Positions 17,401 to 24,137 of a DNA stretch of 64,000 nt are shown piece after piece. The notes below the pieces were generated by a model, which saw only the letters and a program-made list of their open reading frames with translations, was not told the origin of the DNA and did not search any database. Both the position numbers and the translations under genes were made by a program. Position 1 is the first letter of the stretch. Each line of letters begins with the position of its first letter. The stretch comes from SZUA-584 sp964441275 (GTDB lineage: Bacteria > Bacillota > Clostridia > Christensenellales > SZUA-584): positions 1-64,000 of the forward strand of contig CAYTUG010000002.1 of NCBI GenBank assembly GCA_964441275.1, given 5' to 3'.

Positions 17401-17935
17401 TTTCGTGCGATGTGCGAAAGCCATCAAAAAAGTGCACAAACGGCACTTTAGATTTCAATGTTGCCAAATGAGCTATTGTTGCCAAGTCCATAACTTCTTG
17501 TACGCTTCCCGAAGCAAGAAGCGCAAACCCCGTTTGGCGCGCAGCCATAACATCGCTGTGATCCCCGAATATCGATAGCGCGTGCGCCGCAATACTTCGT
17601 GCCGAAACATGAAATACGCAAGGCAGCAGCTCCCCCGCTATCTTGTACATATTTGGAATCATAAGCAGCAAACCTTGTGATGCCGTAAATGTTGAGGTAA
17701 AAGCGCCCGCAACCAAAGAACCGTGCACCGCTCCCGCAGCGCCGCCTTCGGATTGCATTTCCGCTATGCGCATCCTCTGCCCGAATATGTTTTTTCTATC
17801 ATGAGCCGCCCATTCGTCGCAAACCTCTGCCATGGGCGATGATGGTGTGATGGGATAAATAGCGCCGACATCCGAAAAGGCGTATGCCACATGAGCAGCG
17901 GCGGTGTTGCCATCAATTGTTTGTTTCTGTGCCAT
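14417..17935 (-). CDS. nifJ: pyruvate:ferredoxin (flavodoxin) oxidoreductase, single-chain
   Basis: 1172 residues, the full length of the fused homodimeric PFOR. It oxidises pyruvate with CoA to acetyl-CoA and CO2 and reduces ferredoxin. The N-terminal alpha-type region contains YPITPSSPMAE. The gamma and delta parts follow, with two 4Fe-4S motifs around residues 690-760 (CIMCNQCSFVCP and CTGCGNCADICP). A C-terminal TPP-binding region has GGDGWAYDIGYGG and SNTGGQ, and a further cluster cysteine sits in CAGCGETPY. It is monocistronic: a strong promoter with a Rex-type operator lies upstream and a terminator downstream. It is the main evidence for an anaerobic fermentative metabolism. Confidence 0.97.
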   Translation of the reverse strand: MAQKQTIDGNTAAAHVAYAFSDVGAIYPITPSSPMAEVCDEWAAHDRKNIFGQRMRIAEMQSEGGAAGAVHGSLVAGAFTSTFTASQGLLLMIPNMYKIAGELLPCVFHVSARSIAAHALSIFGDHSDVMAARQTGFALLASGSVQEVMDLATIAHLATLKSKVPFVHFFDGFRTSHEIQKIELIEYDTLEKLADKQAIADFRKRAMNPERPHLQGTAQNPDIFFQNREASNKYYDAVPEIVEQVMDEFLTAAGRKYGLFDYVGAPDATDVVVIMGSGAETAEETINYLNAGGAKLGVIKVRLYRPFSAKHFMSVLPESAKRIAVLDRTKEPGALGEPLYQDVITALAEAGKSLKVVGGRYGLSSKEFTPTMVKAVFDNLAGEMKNHFTVGINDDVTNLSLDYSDTVDAAPEGAVRCKFYGLGSDGTVGANKNSIKIIGDHTDMYAQGFFCYDSKKSGGLTVSHLRFGKSPIQSTYLIDAADFSACHNPSYVTRYDMLSDVKEGGVFLLNSPWSIEQMEQELPAEVKNTIARKKLRFYNIDAIEIAQKAGMGGRINTVMQSAFFKVAGIIPEADAIKYMKQAVKETYGKKGDKIVNMNYAAIDMGAQELTEVKYPQSWENTTTGAAIVTAPEEAGEFFINVLYPIIEQKGDSLPVSAFDPRGFFPTGTTQFEKRGIAVNVPKWIPENCIMCNQCSFVCPHATIRPFLAQPEDLSDAPAGYVTKAARGKDIAGYEYRMQISPLDCTGCGNCADICPAKEKALIMTPLSEVLETEAENWEYALKLKRPDINVNKSTVIGSQFMRPLFEFSGACAGCGETPYLKLLTQLFGDRMLVANATGCSSIYSGNTPTCPYTKNDEGHGPAWANSLFEDNAEFGFGMNLATIQRRAKLKEAALNAANAAEGKLKEVLLGWLENANDGEKSKQAAAEVKSALPHAINAASGEQKELLEQIQSDSGLLVKKSIWIIGGDGWAYDIGYGGLDHVLAMGEDVNVLVLDTEVYSNTGGQASKATPTGSVAKFAAAGKRTKKKDLGAISMTYGYVYVAQVCMGANHNQLLKAMTEAERYDGPSLIIAYSPCINHGINMGKTQAQMKFAVDAGYWHLYRYNPELKQQGKNPFTLDSREPKVSYQDFINSEIRYKTLQRQFPEIAKELFATAEREAYERYEYYKKLSEG

Positions 17936-17999
17936 ATATGTCCTCCTTAAAAATATGATCTGTTATATTTTTAGCTTTAAATTGCGCCTACCGATCATA

Positions 18000-18017
18000 T
18001 TGTTTGTTTATTAACAA
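18000..18017. promoter_or_regulatory. candidate Rex operator in the nifJ promoter
   Basis: TTGTTTGTTTATTAACAA matches the 18-bp Rex consensus TTGTTAA-N4-TTAACAA at 12 of 14 defined positions. It lies from about +2 relative to the predicted nifJ start site, where a bound repressor would block transcription. The gene for Rex is in this window at 26118-26771. Confidence 0.7.
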
Positions 18018-18025
18018 TCTTAGTT

Positions 18026-18054
18026 ATTATATATTTTTTCGGCAGTACGGTCAA
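18026..18054 (-). promoter_or_regulatory. sigma-A promoter of nifJ
   Basis: On the minus strand, TTGACC (18049-18054), a 17-base spacer and a perfect TATAAT (18026-18031). Predicted start near 18019, with a leader of about 85 bases. A GGAGG ribosome-binding site precedes the nifJ ATG. Confidence 0.8.
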
Positions 18055-18085
18055 CCAAACGCGCTTAATATTAACGGCATTCTAA

Positions 18086-18104
18086 ATTGCAAGTTTAATT
18101 GCCC
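18086..18104. repeat. 19-bp intergenic repeat, copy 2
   Basis: Identical to the 19 bases at 7727-7745. It lies upstream of the nifJ promoter and downstream of the COG2509 flavoprotein gene. Confidence 0.5.
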
Positions 18105-18224
18105 GCCATGCAATGCCCTTTAACGTCATGCGGCGGGTTTTGGCAGTATTCCATTTAAGCATAATTCTTATAAGGTTGTCCGCAAAATATATTCTGATAC
18201 GAAGCAATAATTTTAAATACAAAA

Positions 18225-19601
18225 TTACTGCTTCATACTTATAGCTATTTGGTCGGCAACATACAAACCGTGCGCCGCGGCATGCGAGAGAGAACGTGTA
18301 AACCCTGCGCCGTCGCCTATCGCGTAAATGCCTTCGCACCCTTCAAGCATAAATCCTTCCGTCGCCGGTCTTGCGGAATAATATTTGCATTCGACGCCGT
18401 AAAGCAAAGTGTCGTGGTTGGCCGTCCCCGGAGCGACGCTGTCAAGCGCATGCAGCGTTTCTATTATATTATCGAGCTGCCTTTTGGGCATACAAAGGCT
18501 CAAATCGCCGGGTACAACATTAATAGTAGGAATTGTGGTGGACGCCGCAAGCCTTGCCGCATCCGTCCTTCTGCCCGCTTCTAAATCTCCCAAACGCTGA
18601 ACAAGCACACTGCCGCCGCTTATAAGATTTGCAAGAGACGCCACATAACGGGCATATTCTATGGGGTCTTTAAAAGGCTGCGTAAAACGGATGGTTGAAA
18701 GGAGCGCAAAGTTAGAGTTATTGGTTTTATCTTCTTTATACGAATGGCCGTTAACAGTGAGCACGCCGTCAGTATTTTCAATTACCACGTTGCCTTTTTC
18801 GTTAAAACAAAACATGCGGGTCACATCGCCGTACCGCTTGCTGCGGTACCATATTTTCGGCTCGTATATTTTGGACGAAAAATGTTCCCACACGATTGAG
18901 GGCAGCTCCACCCTTACCCCTACATCAACTTGGTTGTTAGATAATTCTATTTTGTTTTTGCGGCACCAATTCGCAAAAGCGCGGCTGCCCGACCTGCCGA
19001 TGGCAAACACAATTTTATTGGCGGAATATGTGCGCTCTTTAGCAAAAAGAATGTTGTTATCTTTGTCTACATCCGTTATTTCAGTGTGGGTGATGATTTG
19101 TACACTTTCGGCGATATCGTTTATCATCCGTTGCATCGTTTTATAGTTTGCGTCTGTTCCAAGATGCTTAAGCTTGGCTTGCTGCATGTGCAAATCATGT
19201 TTTATGCATAATTTTTTAAGCTCATCGTCCGGATTATAGTATGCGGTTTCGGCTCCATAGCTTTCGAGCAGCTTGTCCGCCTGCATAATATAGTCAAGCA
19301 CCGTTTCATGTGACAGATAATCCGTAAGCCAGCCGCCGTATTCGGTGGAAATTATATATTTGCCATCGCTGAACGCCCCCGCCCCCGCAACGCCCTCCAT
19401 TATAGAGCAATGCGCGCATCCATTGCAGTTTGTGGACTTGCGGGCAATCATAGGACAATAGCGCTTGGCTAAAGGAGCGCCCTTTTCGAATATTGCAATT
19501 TTTAAAGATGAATCCTTTGTTATAAGCCTGTGCGCCGCCATAAGACCGCTTATACCGCCGCCGATTATAGCAACGTCAAAGCTTGTACTTTTGTTTGCCA
19601 T
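18225..19601 (-). CDS. COG2509-type FAD-dependent dehydrogenase
   Basis: 458 residues. The N-terminal dinucleotide-binding motif GGGISG is at about residues 14-19, preceded by the hydrophobic strand FDVAII. Near residues 50-75 is a cysteine cluster (C-P, then NCNGCAHC) followed by GAGAFSDGKY, characteristic of this flavoprotein group. A second FAD contact (IYAIGDGAGFTRSLSHAAAHG) is near the C-terminus. The substrate is unknown. The ATG at 19601 is chosen because GGAGG lies just before it; an upstream in-frame GTG at 19616 would include that ribosome-binding site in the coding region. It is probably cytoplasmic. Confidence 0.88.
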   Translation of the reverse strand: MANKSTSFDVAIIGGGISGLMAAHRLITKDSSLKIAIFEKGAPLAKRYCPMIARKSTNCNGCAHCSIMEGVAGAGAFSDGKYIISTEYGGWLTDYLSHETVLDYIMQADKLLESYGAETAYYNPDDELKKLCIKHDLHMQQAKLKHLGTDANYKTMQRMINDIAESVQIITHTEITDVDKDNNILFAKERTYSANKIVFAIGRSGSRAFANWCRKNKIELSNNQVDVGVRVELPSIVWEHFSSKIYEPKIWYRSKRYGDVTRMFCFNEKGNVVIENTDGVLTVNGHSYKEDKTNNSNFALLSTIRFTQPFKDPIEYARYVASLANLISGGSVLVQRLGDLEAGRRTDAARLAASTTIPTINVVPGDLSLCMPKRQLDNIIETLHALDSVAPGTANHDTLLYGVECKYYSARPATEGFMLEGCEGIYAIGDGAGFTRSLSHAAAHGLYVADQIAISMKQ

Positions 19602-19665
19602 TACGCCTCCAAACACAAAACAATAGCTAAATTAAGTATAGCATCTTTTAATTAATAGTGCATAT

Positions 19666-20271
19666 TTATTTGCTTTGCTCTTTTTGTAAACCCGAAACAG
19701 AAACCTCGTAAGCGGTACGTGTCAGTTTTTGACCGTTTTCTATAAGTTTTTCATACTCTCGCGATTGAATACGCCCATACAAAGTCACTTTATCGCTTAT
19801 TTTTAAGTTTGCCGCAAATCTTGCGTTTCGTCCCCATACTATACAAGGCAGATAGTCGGACTTGTTGTACGCGCGGTTGACCGCAACCAGCATATCTGTT
19901 ATTTCGCGCCCGAATGGAGTAACACGGTATATCGGGGGTTTGCACAAAAAACCTTTAAGTTCTATCTCGTTTACGCTGCTTAACATATCAGCTATATCCC
20001 GTGCAAATACGGTAAGATACAGCTTCGTCCTTTCATCAACCAGCTTGTTGTACGAGCGCAGCTGCCCTCTTATCAACACCTTCGCGCCGTCGCATACGGG
20101 ATATCGCCCGAGCAGCCTCTCGGAGATCGTTATTGGCAATATATCTGTTTTTTCGCTTAACCTTTCGCACTCGAGCATAAATGCATAAAATGATTCGCCG
20201 TATACTTTATGCGACAACCTAAGCCCAGAGATTTTTCCCGATATACTGACCTTGTTACTCAAATCGTGCAT
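19666..20271 (-). CDS. SSB-like protein with two OB folds
   Basis: 201 residues that appear to be an internal duplication of the single-strand DNA-binding OB fold. The first half (about 1-95) contains VSISGKISG and VLIRGQLRSY. The second half (about 98-195) contains IELKGFLCKPP, TPFGREITDMLVAVNR and VTLYGRIQSREY, the latter very SSB-like. There is no acidic C-terminal tip of the DDDIPF type that normal SSB uses to recruit partners. This suggests a specialised paralogue and not the housekeeping SSB. It lies 12 bases downstream of the PdaB-like gene and on the same strand, so the two may be cotranscribed. Confidence 0.75.
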   Translation of the reverse strand: MHDLSNKVSISGKISGLRLSHKVYGESFYAFMLECERLSEKTDILPITISERLLGRYPVCDGAKVLIRGQLRSYNKLVDERTKLYLTVFARDIADMLSSVNEIELKGFLCKPPIYRVTPFGREITDMLVAVNRAYNKSDYLPCIVWGRNARFAANLKISDKVTLYGRIQSREYEKLIENGQKLTRTAYEVSVSGLQKEQSK

Positions 20272-20283
20272 AGTAAACCTTTG

Positions 20284-21057
20284 TTATTCCTGTATTTTTC
20301 TTTGAGTGCCCTTTTCGTCTACCAAATAGTTATCGTCAATCAGCATTTCGGAAAGCGTTACAATCTTAAATCCGCGCTCCCTAAGCCCTAATATTATCCC
20401 TCCGAGAGCCTTGGGCGTTTGGCTCATGTTATTCTGAAACATAATTATATCGCCGCCTTTAACGACCGAGAGCACTTCGTTAGTTAATTTTTGTGCATCG
20501 TATCCCTTCCAGTCTTTTGAATCAAGGCTCCATTTTACCGGTACGTATCCCTGCTCTTCGAGCGCGAGTATTGAAGGCGTATCAAAAGCACCGTAAGGCA
20601 GCCGAACAATCCGGGTCTCATATCCTGTTGTTTCAGATATCAACGCCGCCGCCTCGTCCGCATCCTCGATTATTTCATTTTGTGTCATATCGGGGTATCG
20701 CGTATGATACATAGAATGGCTTACAATTTCGTGTTCATCGTTTGCGATGCTTTTTATTGCATCAACATTTTCCGCCGCCCATAAGCCCATAACGCAAAAA
20801 GTTGCACGCACGCTCTCTTTTTTTAATTCCCTGAGTATATCGCCGGTGTAATCAGTTTCCCCAAACGCGGTATCAAAAGTTAACGCCACTGCCATATCGT
20901 TAGTCTCGACCCTGCAGATAGGCATTGCTTCAGCCTGAGAAATGACAGGGGTTACCCCGCCTATCGCTATTTGAGTGTATACAATAACTCCGACAACGAG
21001 CAACACAAAAACCGCAGCGCGAATAAGGGTTGATTTTTTTATTACAAATATATGCAC
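20284..21057 (-). CDS. pdaB: PdaB-like polysaccharide deacetylase
   Basis: 257 residues with an N-terminal membrane anchor (about 11-30) and an extracytoplasmic NodB domain. The motifs are ALTFDTAFGE (base Asp, with the second Asp of TFDDG replaced as in PdaB proteins), the metal pair HSMYH (H-x3-H), RLPYGAFD (motif 3), and WSLDSKDW (motif 4). In B. subtilis PdaB is a sporulation protein needed to keep spores stable. A sigma-E-like promoter lies 40-70 bases upstream, which supports the sporulation assignment. Alternative: a general peptidoglycan or chitin-type deacetylase. Confidence 0.82.
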   Translation of the reverse strand: MHIFVIKKSTLIRAAVFVLLVVGVIVYTQIAIGGVTPVISQAEAMPICRVETNDMAVALTFDTAFGETDYTGDILRELKKESVRATFCVMGLWAAENVDAIKSIANDEHEIVSHSMYHTRYPDMTQNEIIEDADEAAALISETTGYETRIVRLPYGAFDTPSILALEEQGYVPVKWSLDSKDWKGYDAQKLTNEVLSVVKGGDIIMFQNNMSQTPKALGGIILGLRERGFKIVTLSEMLIDDNYLVDEKGTQRKIQE

Positions 21058-21097
21058 ATTATCACCGCCTTTAAAAAGTGCAAATTGGATTTAATTA

Positions 21098-21126
21098 ATA
21101 GTATTGTAATTATCACAAGAATATTC
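21098..21126 (-). promoter_or_regulatory. candidate sigma-E promoter of the pdaB-like gene
   Basis: On the minus strand, GAATATT (21120-21126) fits the sigma-E -35 pattern KMATATT exactly. AATACTAT (21098-21105) matches 6 of 8 positions of CATACAMT. The spacer is 14 bases, the usual distance. Confidence 0.5.
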
Positions 21127-21320
21127 GCAGCTAAACCTGTTAAACAGAAAGCCGTTTAATATTTGAAAATAAAAATCTGTAATAACCATCCCCCGGCGTA
21201 GCCGGGGGTATTTCATATGCGGGCTAAGCCCTCTTTTACTGGCATCGCCTTAAGGCGTACTCTACGTCCGCCAGTCGCAAAAGCTTGTTACTGGCCACCC
21301 CTCACAAGGGGTTTGGTTTA

Positions 21321-21345
21321 TAGCTACCCCTTAAAGGGGTAGCTA
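21321..21345. repeat. near-perfect palindrome covering the tnpA stop codon
   Basis: TAGCTACCCCTT (21321-21332) and AAGGGGTAGCTA (21334-21345) form a 12-bp stem with a 1-base centre. It encodes the last residues (Y-P-F-K-G) and stop of tnpA, so coding and structural functions overlap. Confidence 0.6.
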
Positions 21346-21776
21346 TATTCCTTCATGCTGATTTGGTCGCTTACCTGATCTTCTTGCAACTGTGTTCTTA
21401 TGTATTCCGCAATCCTATGCTTATTTTTGCCTACTGTGTCTACATAATATCCTCTACACCAGAACGCCCTTCTTCCATATTTGTATTTTAGATTTGCATG
21501 TCGCTCAAATATCAGCAGTGTGCTTTTTCCCTTCAAAAACCCTACAAAGCTAGATACGCTCATCTTTGGCGGTATTTCCACTAACATATGTACGTGATCC
21601 GAGCATATCTCCGCTTCTACTATGTTCACCTGTTTCCAGTTGCATAACTCACGTAGTATCTTGCCTATCTCCGCTTTTATCTTTCAAAATATGACTTTGC
21701 GCCTATATTTCGGCGCAAACACTATATGGTATTTGCAGTTCCATTTCGTATGTGCTAAGCTTTTTGTGTCTTCCAT
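21324..21776 (-). pseudogene. tnpA: IS200-type transposase TnpA interrupted by an in-frame TGA
   Basis: From the ATG at 21776 (good AAAGGAGGT site upstream) the frame runs 30 codons, meets TGA at 21684-21686, and continues open in the same frame to 21324. The total is 150 codons, the normal length for this family. The sequence around the stop reads KVIF-stop-KIKAEIG, where relatives usually have Gly (GGA), so one G-to-T change explains it. The HUH motif (DHVHMLV) and the catalytic Tyr region (IAEYIRTQ) lie downstream and are intact. A GTG at 21629 could restart translation but would give an N-terminally truncated protein. Confidence 0.82.
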
Positions 21777-21903
21777 CTGGTTGACCTCCTTTTGATGTTG
21801 CTTTTGCGGCTGATAGACCGCTCTTAGTATATCAAAAGGAGTTTTCTTTACCATAGCTTAAGCTTTTTTGAACCCCCAGCATAGCCGGGGGTATTCTAAA
21901 GAC

Positions 21904-21930
21904 AAAAAAAAACCGCTTGTGCGGTTTTTT
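21904..21930 (-). terminator. rho-independent terminator downstream of the zinc-ribbon gene
   Basis: AACCGC (21911-21916), loop TTGT, GCGGTT (21921-21926), flanked by A8 and T6 that extend the stem and give a T tract on either strand. It lies 8 bases beyond the stop of the minus-strand zinc-ribbon gene. Confidence 0.85.
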
Positions 21931-21937
21931 ATCAGCT

Positions 21938-22216
21938 TCAGTAATCTCTTCTGCTTTTAAAACAATCACTGCAATACACCGGTCTTTCACCTGTCGGCTG
22001 AAATGGCACCTTGGTTTCCGCACCACATTCGGCGCAAACAGCATCATACATCTTTCTATCGCTTGATCTTCTCTGCTGTTTTCTTTGTTGGCGACACGAT
22101 TGACACCTTTTCGGGTCGTTCTCATAACCCTTGTCCCGATAAAATTCCTGCTCCGAAGCGGAAAATACGAAATCTTCACCACAATCCGCACATTTTAGTG
22201 TCCTGTCCTGAAACAT
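21938..22216 (-). CDS. small protein with two zinc-ribbon (CxxC...CxxC) modules
   Basis: 92 residues. The first module has C-x2-C at residues 9-12 and C-x2-C at about 38-41, with the spacer E-x5-F-Y-x-D-K-G-Y typical of the 'probable zinc-ribbon' family. The second has C-x2-C at about 61-64 and C-x2-C at about 81-84 (VYCSDCF). A basic linker (RKQQRRSSDRK) separates them, which would suit nucleic-acid binding. Small two-ribbon proteins of this type are common in Clostridia, but their function is unknown. An AAAAAAGGAGAAAAA ribosome-binding site precedes the ATG. It is followed by a strong terminator. Confidence 0.85.
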   Translation of the reverse strand: MFQDRTLKCADCGEDFVFSASEQEFYRDKGYENDPKRCQSCRQQRKQQRRSSDRKMYDAVCAECGAETKVPFQPTGERPVYCSDCFKSRRDY

Positions 22217-22359
22217 TTTTTCTCCTTTTTTAAAATGGTTCTAAAAGACGATATGATATTTCCAAGCTCCGAACAATGTTTCACAGAACACAATGCGGTC
22301 AGAAATTCGGCAATCGGCTTTCTCTCAACCATAATTTTATGCACCGTTTCACGATACAT
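22195..22359 (-). CDS. possible 54-codon small ORF upstream of and overlapping the zinc-ribbon gene
   Basis: A 54-residue frame starting MYRETVHKIMVERKP and ending in KKEKKCFRTGH. It overlaps the start of the zinc-ribbon gene by 22 bases in another frame. A strong promoter lies directly upstream and would place the ATG about 5 bases from the transcript start, i.e. nearly leaderless, with no Shine-Dalgarno sequence. The composition is amphipathic and protein-like, but I do not recognise it. It may be a real leader peptide or only open leader RNA. Confidence 0.35.
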   Translation of the reverse strand: MYRETVHKIMVERKPIAEFLTALCSVKHCSELGNIISSFRTILKKEKKCFRTGH

Positions 22360-22369
22360 ATTTGAATTT

Positions 22370-22398
22370 ATAGTATCACCAAAATAAAATTACGTCAA
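22370..22398 (-). promoter_or_regulatory. sigma-A promoter for the zinc-ribbon gene
   Basis: On the minus strand, TTGACG (22393-22398), a 17-base spacer, and TACTAT (22370-22375). Predicted start near 22363, giving a leader of about 147 bases before the zinc-ribbon ATG. Confidence 0.6.
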
Positions 22399-22447
22399 TA
22401 CCGTAAAGTTAAGGCGCGCAATGCCGGTTTTTAGGCTTTGTCCGCAG

Positions 22448-24124
22448 CTATTCTTCGCCTTCACCTTCTTCGCCCGGCGGCGGCGTAGTAATAACACCGT
22501 GGTACACCTTTCCCCTAAAGGAAGGATAAGAGCTGTTGTAAAAAAGCTTTGAGCCAAGCTCCTTGCCCGTTAAATCAAAATAGTGGATGGTGGCTTTGCA
22601 GTAAATAGCGGGACGCGGCTTAACGTAATCAACCTTCCCATTGGCAGGCACTGGTTTGCCGTCCGGCGTTTGCGTCTGATCACGATATTCGTCCGTCCCC
22701 GGCATCGCCCCCGTTCCCGTTTTCGCACCGGTGAAATGCAGTATAACGTCCCCGTAAGTCTCGTGCACCACCGTTGGGCCGTAGATCTCAAACGTAATAT
22801 TTTTATTCTTGTAATCAAGATACGAAACTATAAATACAGGCACTTCATGCTCGTTTAAAAGCGCTAAATCGGGCGTTGAGCTTATGGCGGCGTCCAGCGC
22901 GATAGGCAAATATACAGAAGGGATTGTGTGCCTGTTGTGTATAGGGGTTTTAATGTCGGAACGCAAAGCTGCGTTAAAAAGCGTGCTTGACACCTGGCAC
23001 ACCCCACCCCCAACGTCGTCCTCAATCGTTCTTCCGTCTTTTAAAGCGGCCGCCGGCTTAAACCCGCCCGCCACCGTGCGCTGCCCTATATTTTTGTTGA
23101 TCGACCATTGCACGTTGGGCTCAAGCACCGTGCCGTTTATCAAGCTTGCTAATTTGCCCACATTCCATGCCCTGTTTTTATTAGAGCTGTGGCCGTACCA
23201 TGTCGTCCACGACGAAACAAGCTGAGTTTTAGCCTTTACCTGCTCCACCGTAACGGTAGGTTCCGTCACGCTGGTGGGCGCGGCAATAGTTGAGGAAAAA
23301 TCCCCGTTTTCAACCGCCTTAACAATAAGCGCCGCAAGCGCGTCCATATCCGTTTTTAAGCCTTTTTCCTCTTCTATATACAAAAACCTCGCGATGTCCG
23401 CATCGGTTGGTATCTGCTCTACATACTTGGTTTTCCTCCAGTACTGATACCTTAACGGATTGGGCTTTTGGTCCGCCGGAATGCGCACAAGCGTTTGCGG
23501 GTGTGCGATTGCCTTGCCGTCAAACGCATGCTCAAATGGTGTCCCGTCTTCAAGATAGCCATTTGGCATAAAAATGTACGTTGCGTCTTTTGCGTCGTTA
23601 TTAAACACCTGATAATGTTCAAGCAATGCAGTTTTTATAGAATCCTCATGCGCACAAACCGCAATGTCAAACGCCGCTTCGCCATTGGCGGCTTTTTCAA
23701 TTTCGGCTAACCGGTCTTCAAAACCGCCCGAGCGGCCAAATCTTACACAGCGCGACAGCACTTCTTCATGGTCTGTCGTAAGCCCTAATTCTTTCGCCCC
23801 TATTGATGTTAAGGCGCCGTCGATATCGAAGGATAACATGTGAACGCTAAGCAATTGGTCAGGAATGTGCTCTGTTGCGGCACGCGCTTGCTGCTCGTCC
23901 ATCCCGGATATATCTATCCCGCCAATTGATACTCCGTTTATTATTGTTCCAAATTCCAATATTCGTTCGGGGTTTTCCTTGCTCGCGAGTGCATTATCTA
24001 TAATAAAAACCGCAGAAACAGCAATAGCCACAGATAAGACGCTAATAGCCGCAATCAAAAAAATTTTGCGCTTCTTTTTGTCCTTATCGCCGCCGTCGAT
24101 GTTGATTTGCGTTAGATCGACCAT
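22448..24124 (-). CDS. VanW family protein (YoaR-like), copy 1
   Basis: 558 residues. A short cytoplasmic N-terminus and one TM helix (about 21-45) are followed by a peptidoglycan-binding-4-like region (about 60-270). The VanW domain (about 300-430) has NIGQRTVAGGFKPA and the signature GGGVCQVSSTLFNAAL. A C-terminal beta-rich extension is followed by a Gly/Glu-rich tail. VanW proteins occur near glycopeptide-resistance genes and in many Clostridia envelopes; their biochemical role is unknown. No vanHAX-type genes are present here. It is 13 bases downstream of a second VanW gene, so the two form an operon of tandem paralogues. Confidence 0.9.
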   Translation of the reverse strand: MVDLTQINIDGGDKDKKKRKIFLIAAISVLSVAIAVSAVFIIDNALASKENPERILEFGTIINGVSIGGIDISGMDEQQARAATEHIPDQLLSVHMLSFDIDGALTSIGAKELGLTTDHEEVLSRCVRFGRSGGFEDRLAEIEKAANGEAAFDIAVCAHEDSIKTALLEHYQVFNNDAKDATYIFMPNGYLEDGTPFEHAFDGKAIAHPQTLVRIPADQKPNPLRYQYWRKTKYVEQIPTDADIARFLYIEEEKGLKTDMDALAALIVKAVENGDFSSTIAAPTSVTEPTVTVEQVKAKTQLVSSWTTWYGHSSNKNRAWNVGKLASLINGTVLEPNVQWSINKNIGQRTVAGGFKPAAALKDGRTIEDDVGGGVCQVSSTLFNAALRSDIKTPIHNRHTIPSVYLPIALDAAISSTPDLALLNEHEVPVFIVSYLDYKNKNITFEIYGPTVVHETYGDVILHFTGAKTGTGAMPGTDEYRDQTQTPDGKPVPANGKVDYVKPRPAIYCKATIHYFDLTGKELGSKLFYNSSYPSFRGKVYHGVITTPPPGEEGEGEE

Positions 24125-24137
24125 GGTTTTCCTCCAT

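Larger units (their letters stand above)
21187..21897 (-). mobile_element. IS200/IS605-type insertion sequence, probably non-autonomous now
   Basis: About 710 bp, carrying one Y1-type tnpA on the minus strand. Both ends carry a hairpin in the same orientation: 21190-21208 (CCCCCGGC-GTA-GCCGGGGG) and 21873-21891 (CCCCCAGC-ATA-GCCGGGGG), each followed by TATT. Subterminal hairpins in place of terminal inverted repeats, no target duplication and a single HUH/Y1 transposase are the marks of this family. The exact cleavage sites cannot be fixed by eye. No tnpB is present. It is inserted between pdaB and a zinc-ribbon gene. Confidence 0.8.

Noticed and set aside
21187..21897. CRISPR array or MITE cluster suggested by the repeated C5/G5 hairpins
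   Set aside because: Only two copies, placed as the ends of one IS200-type element.
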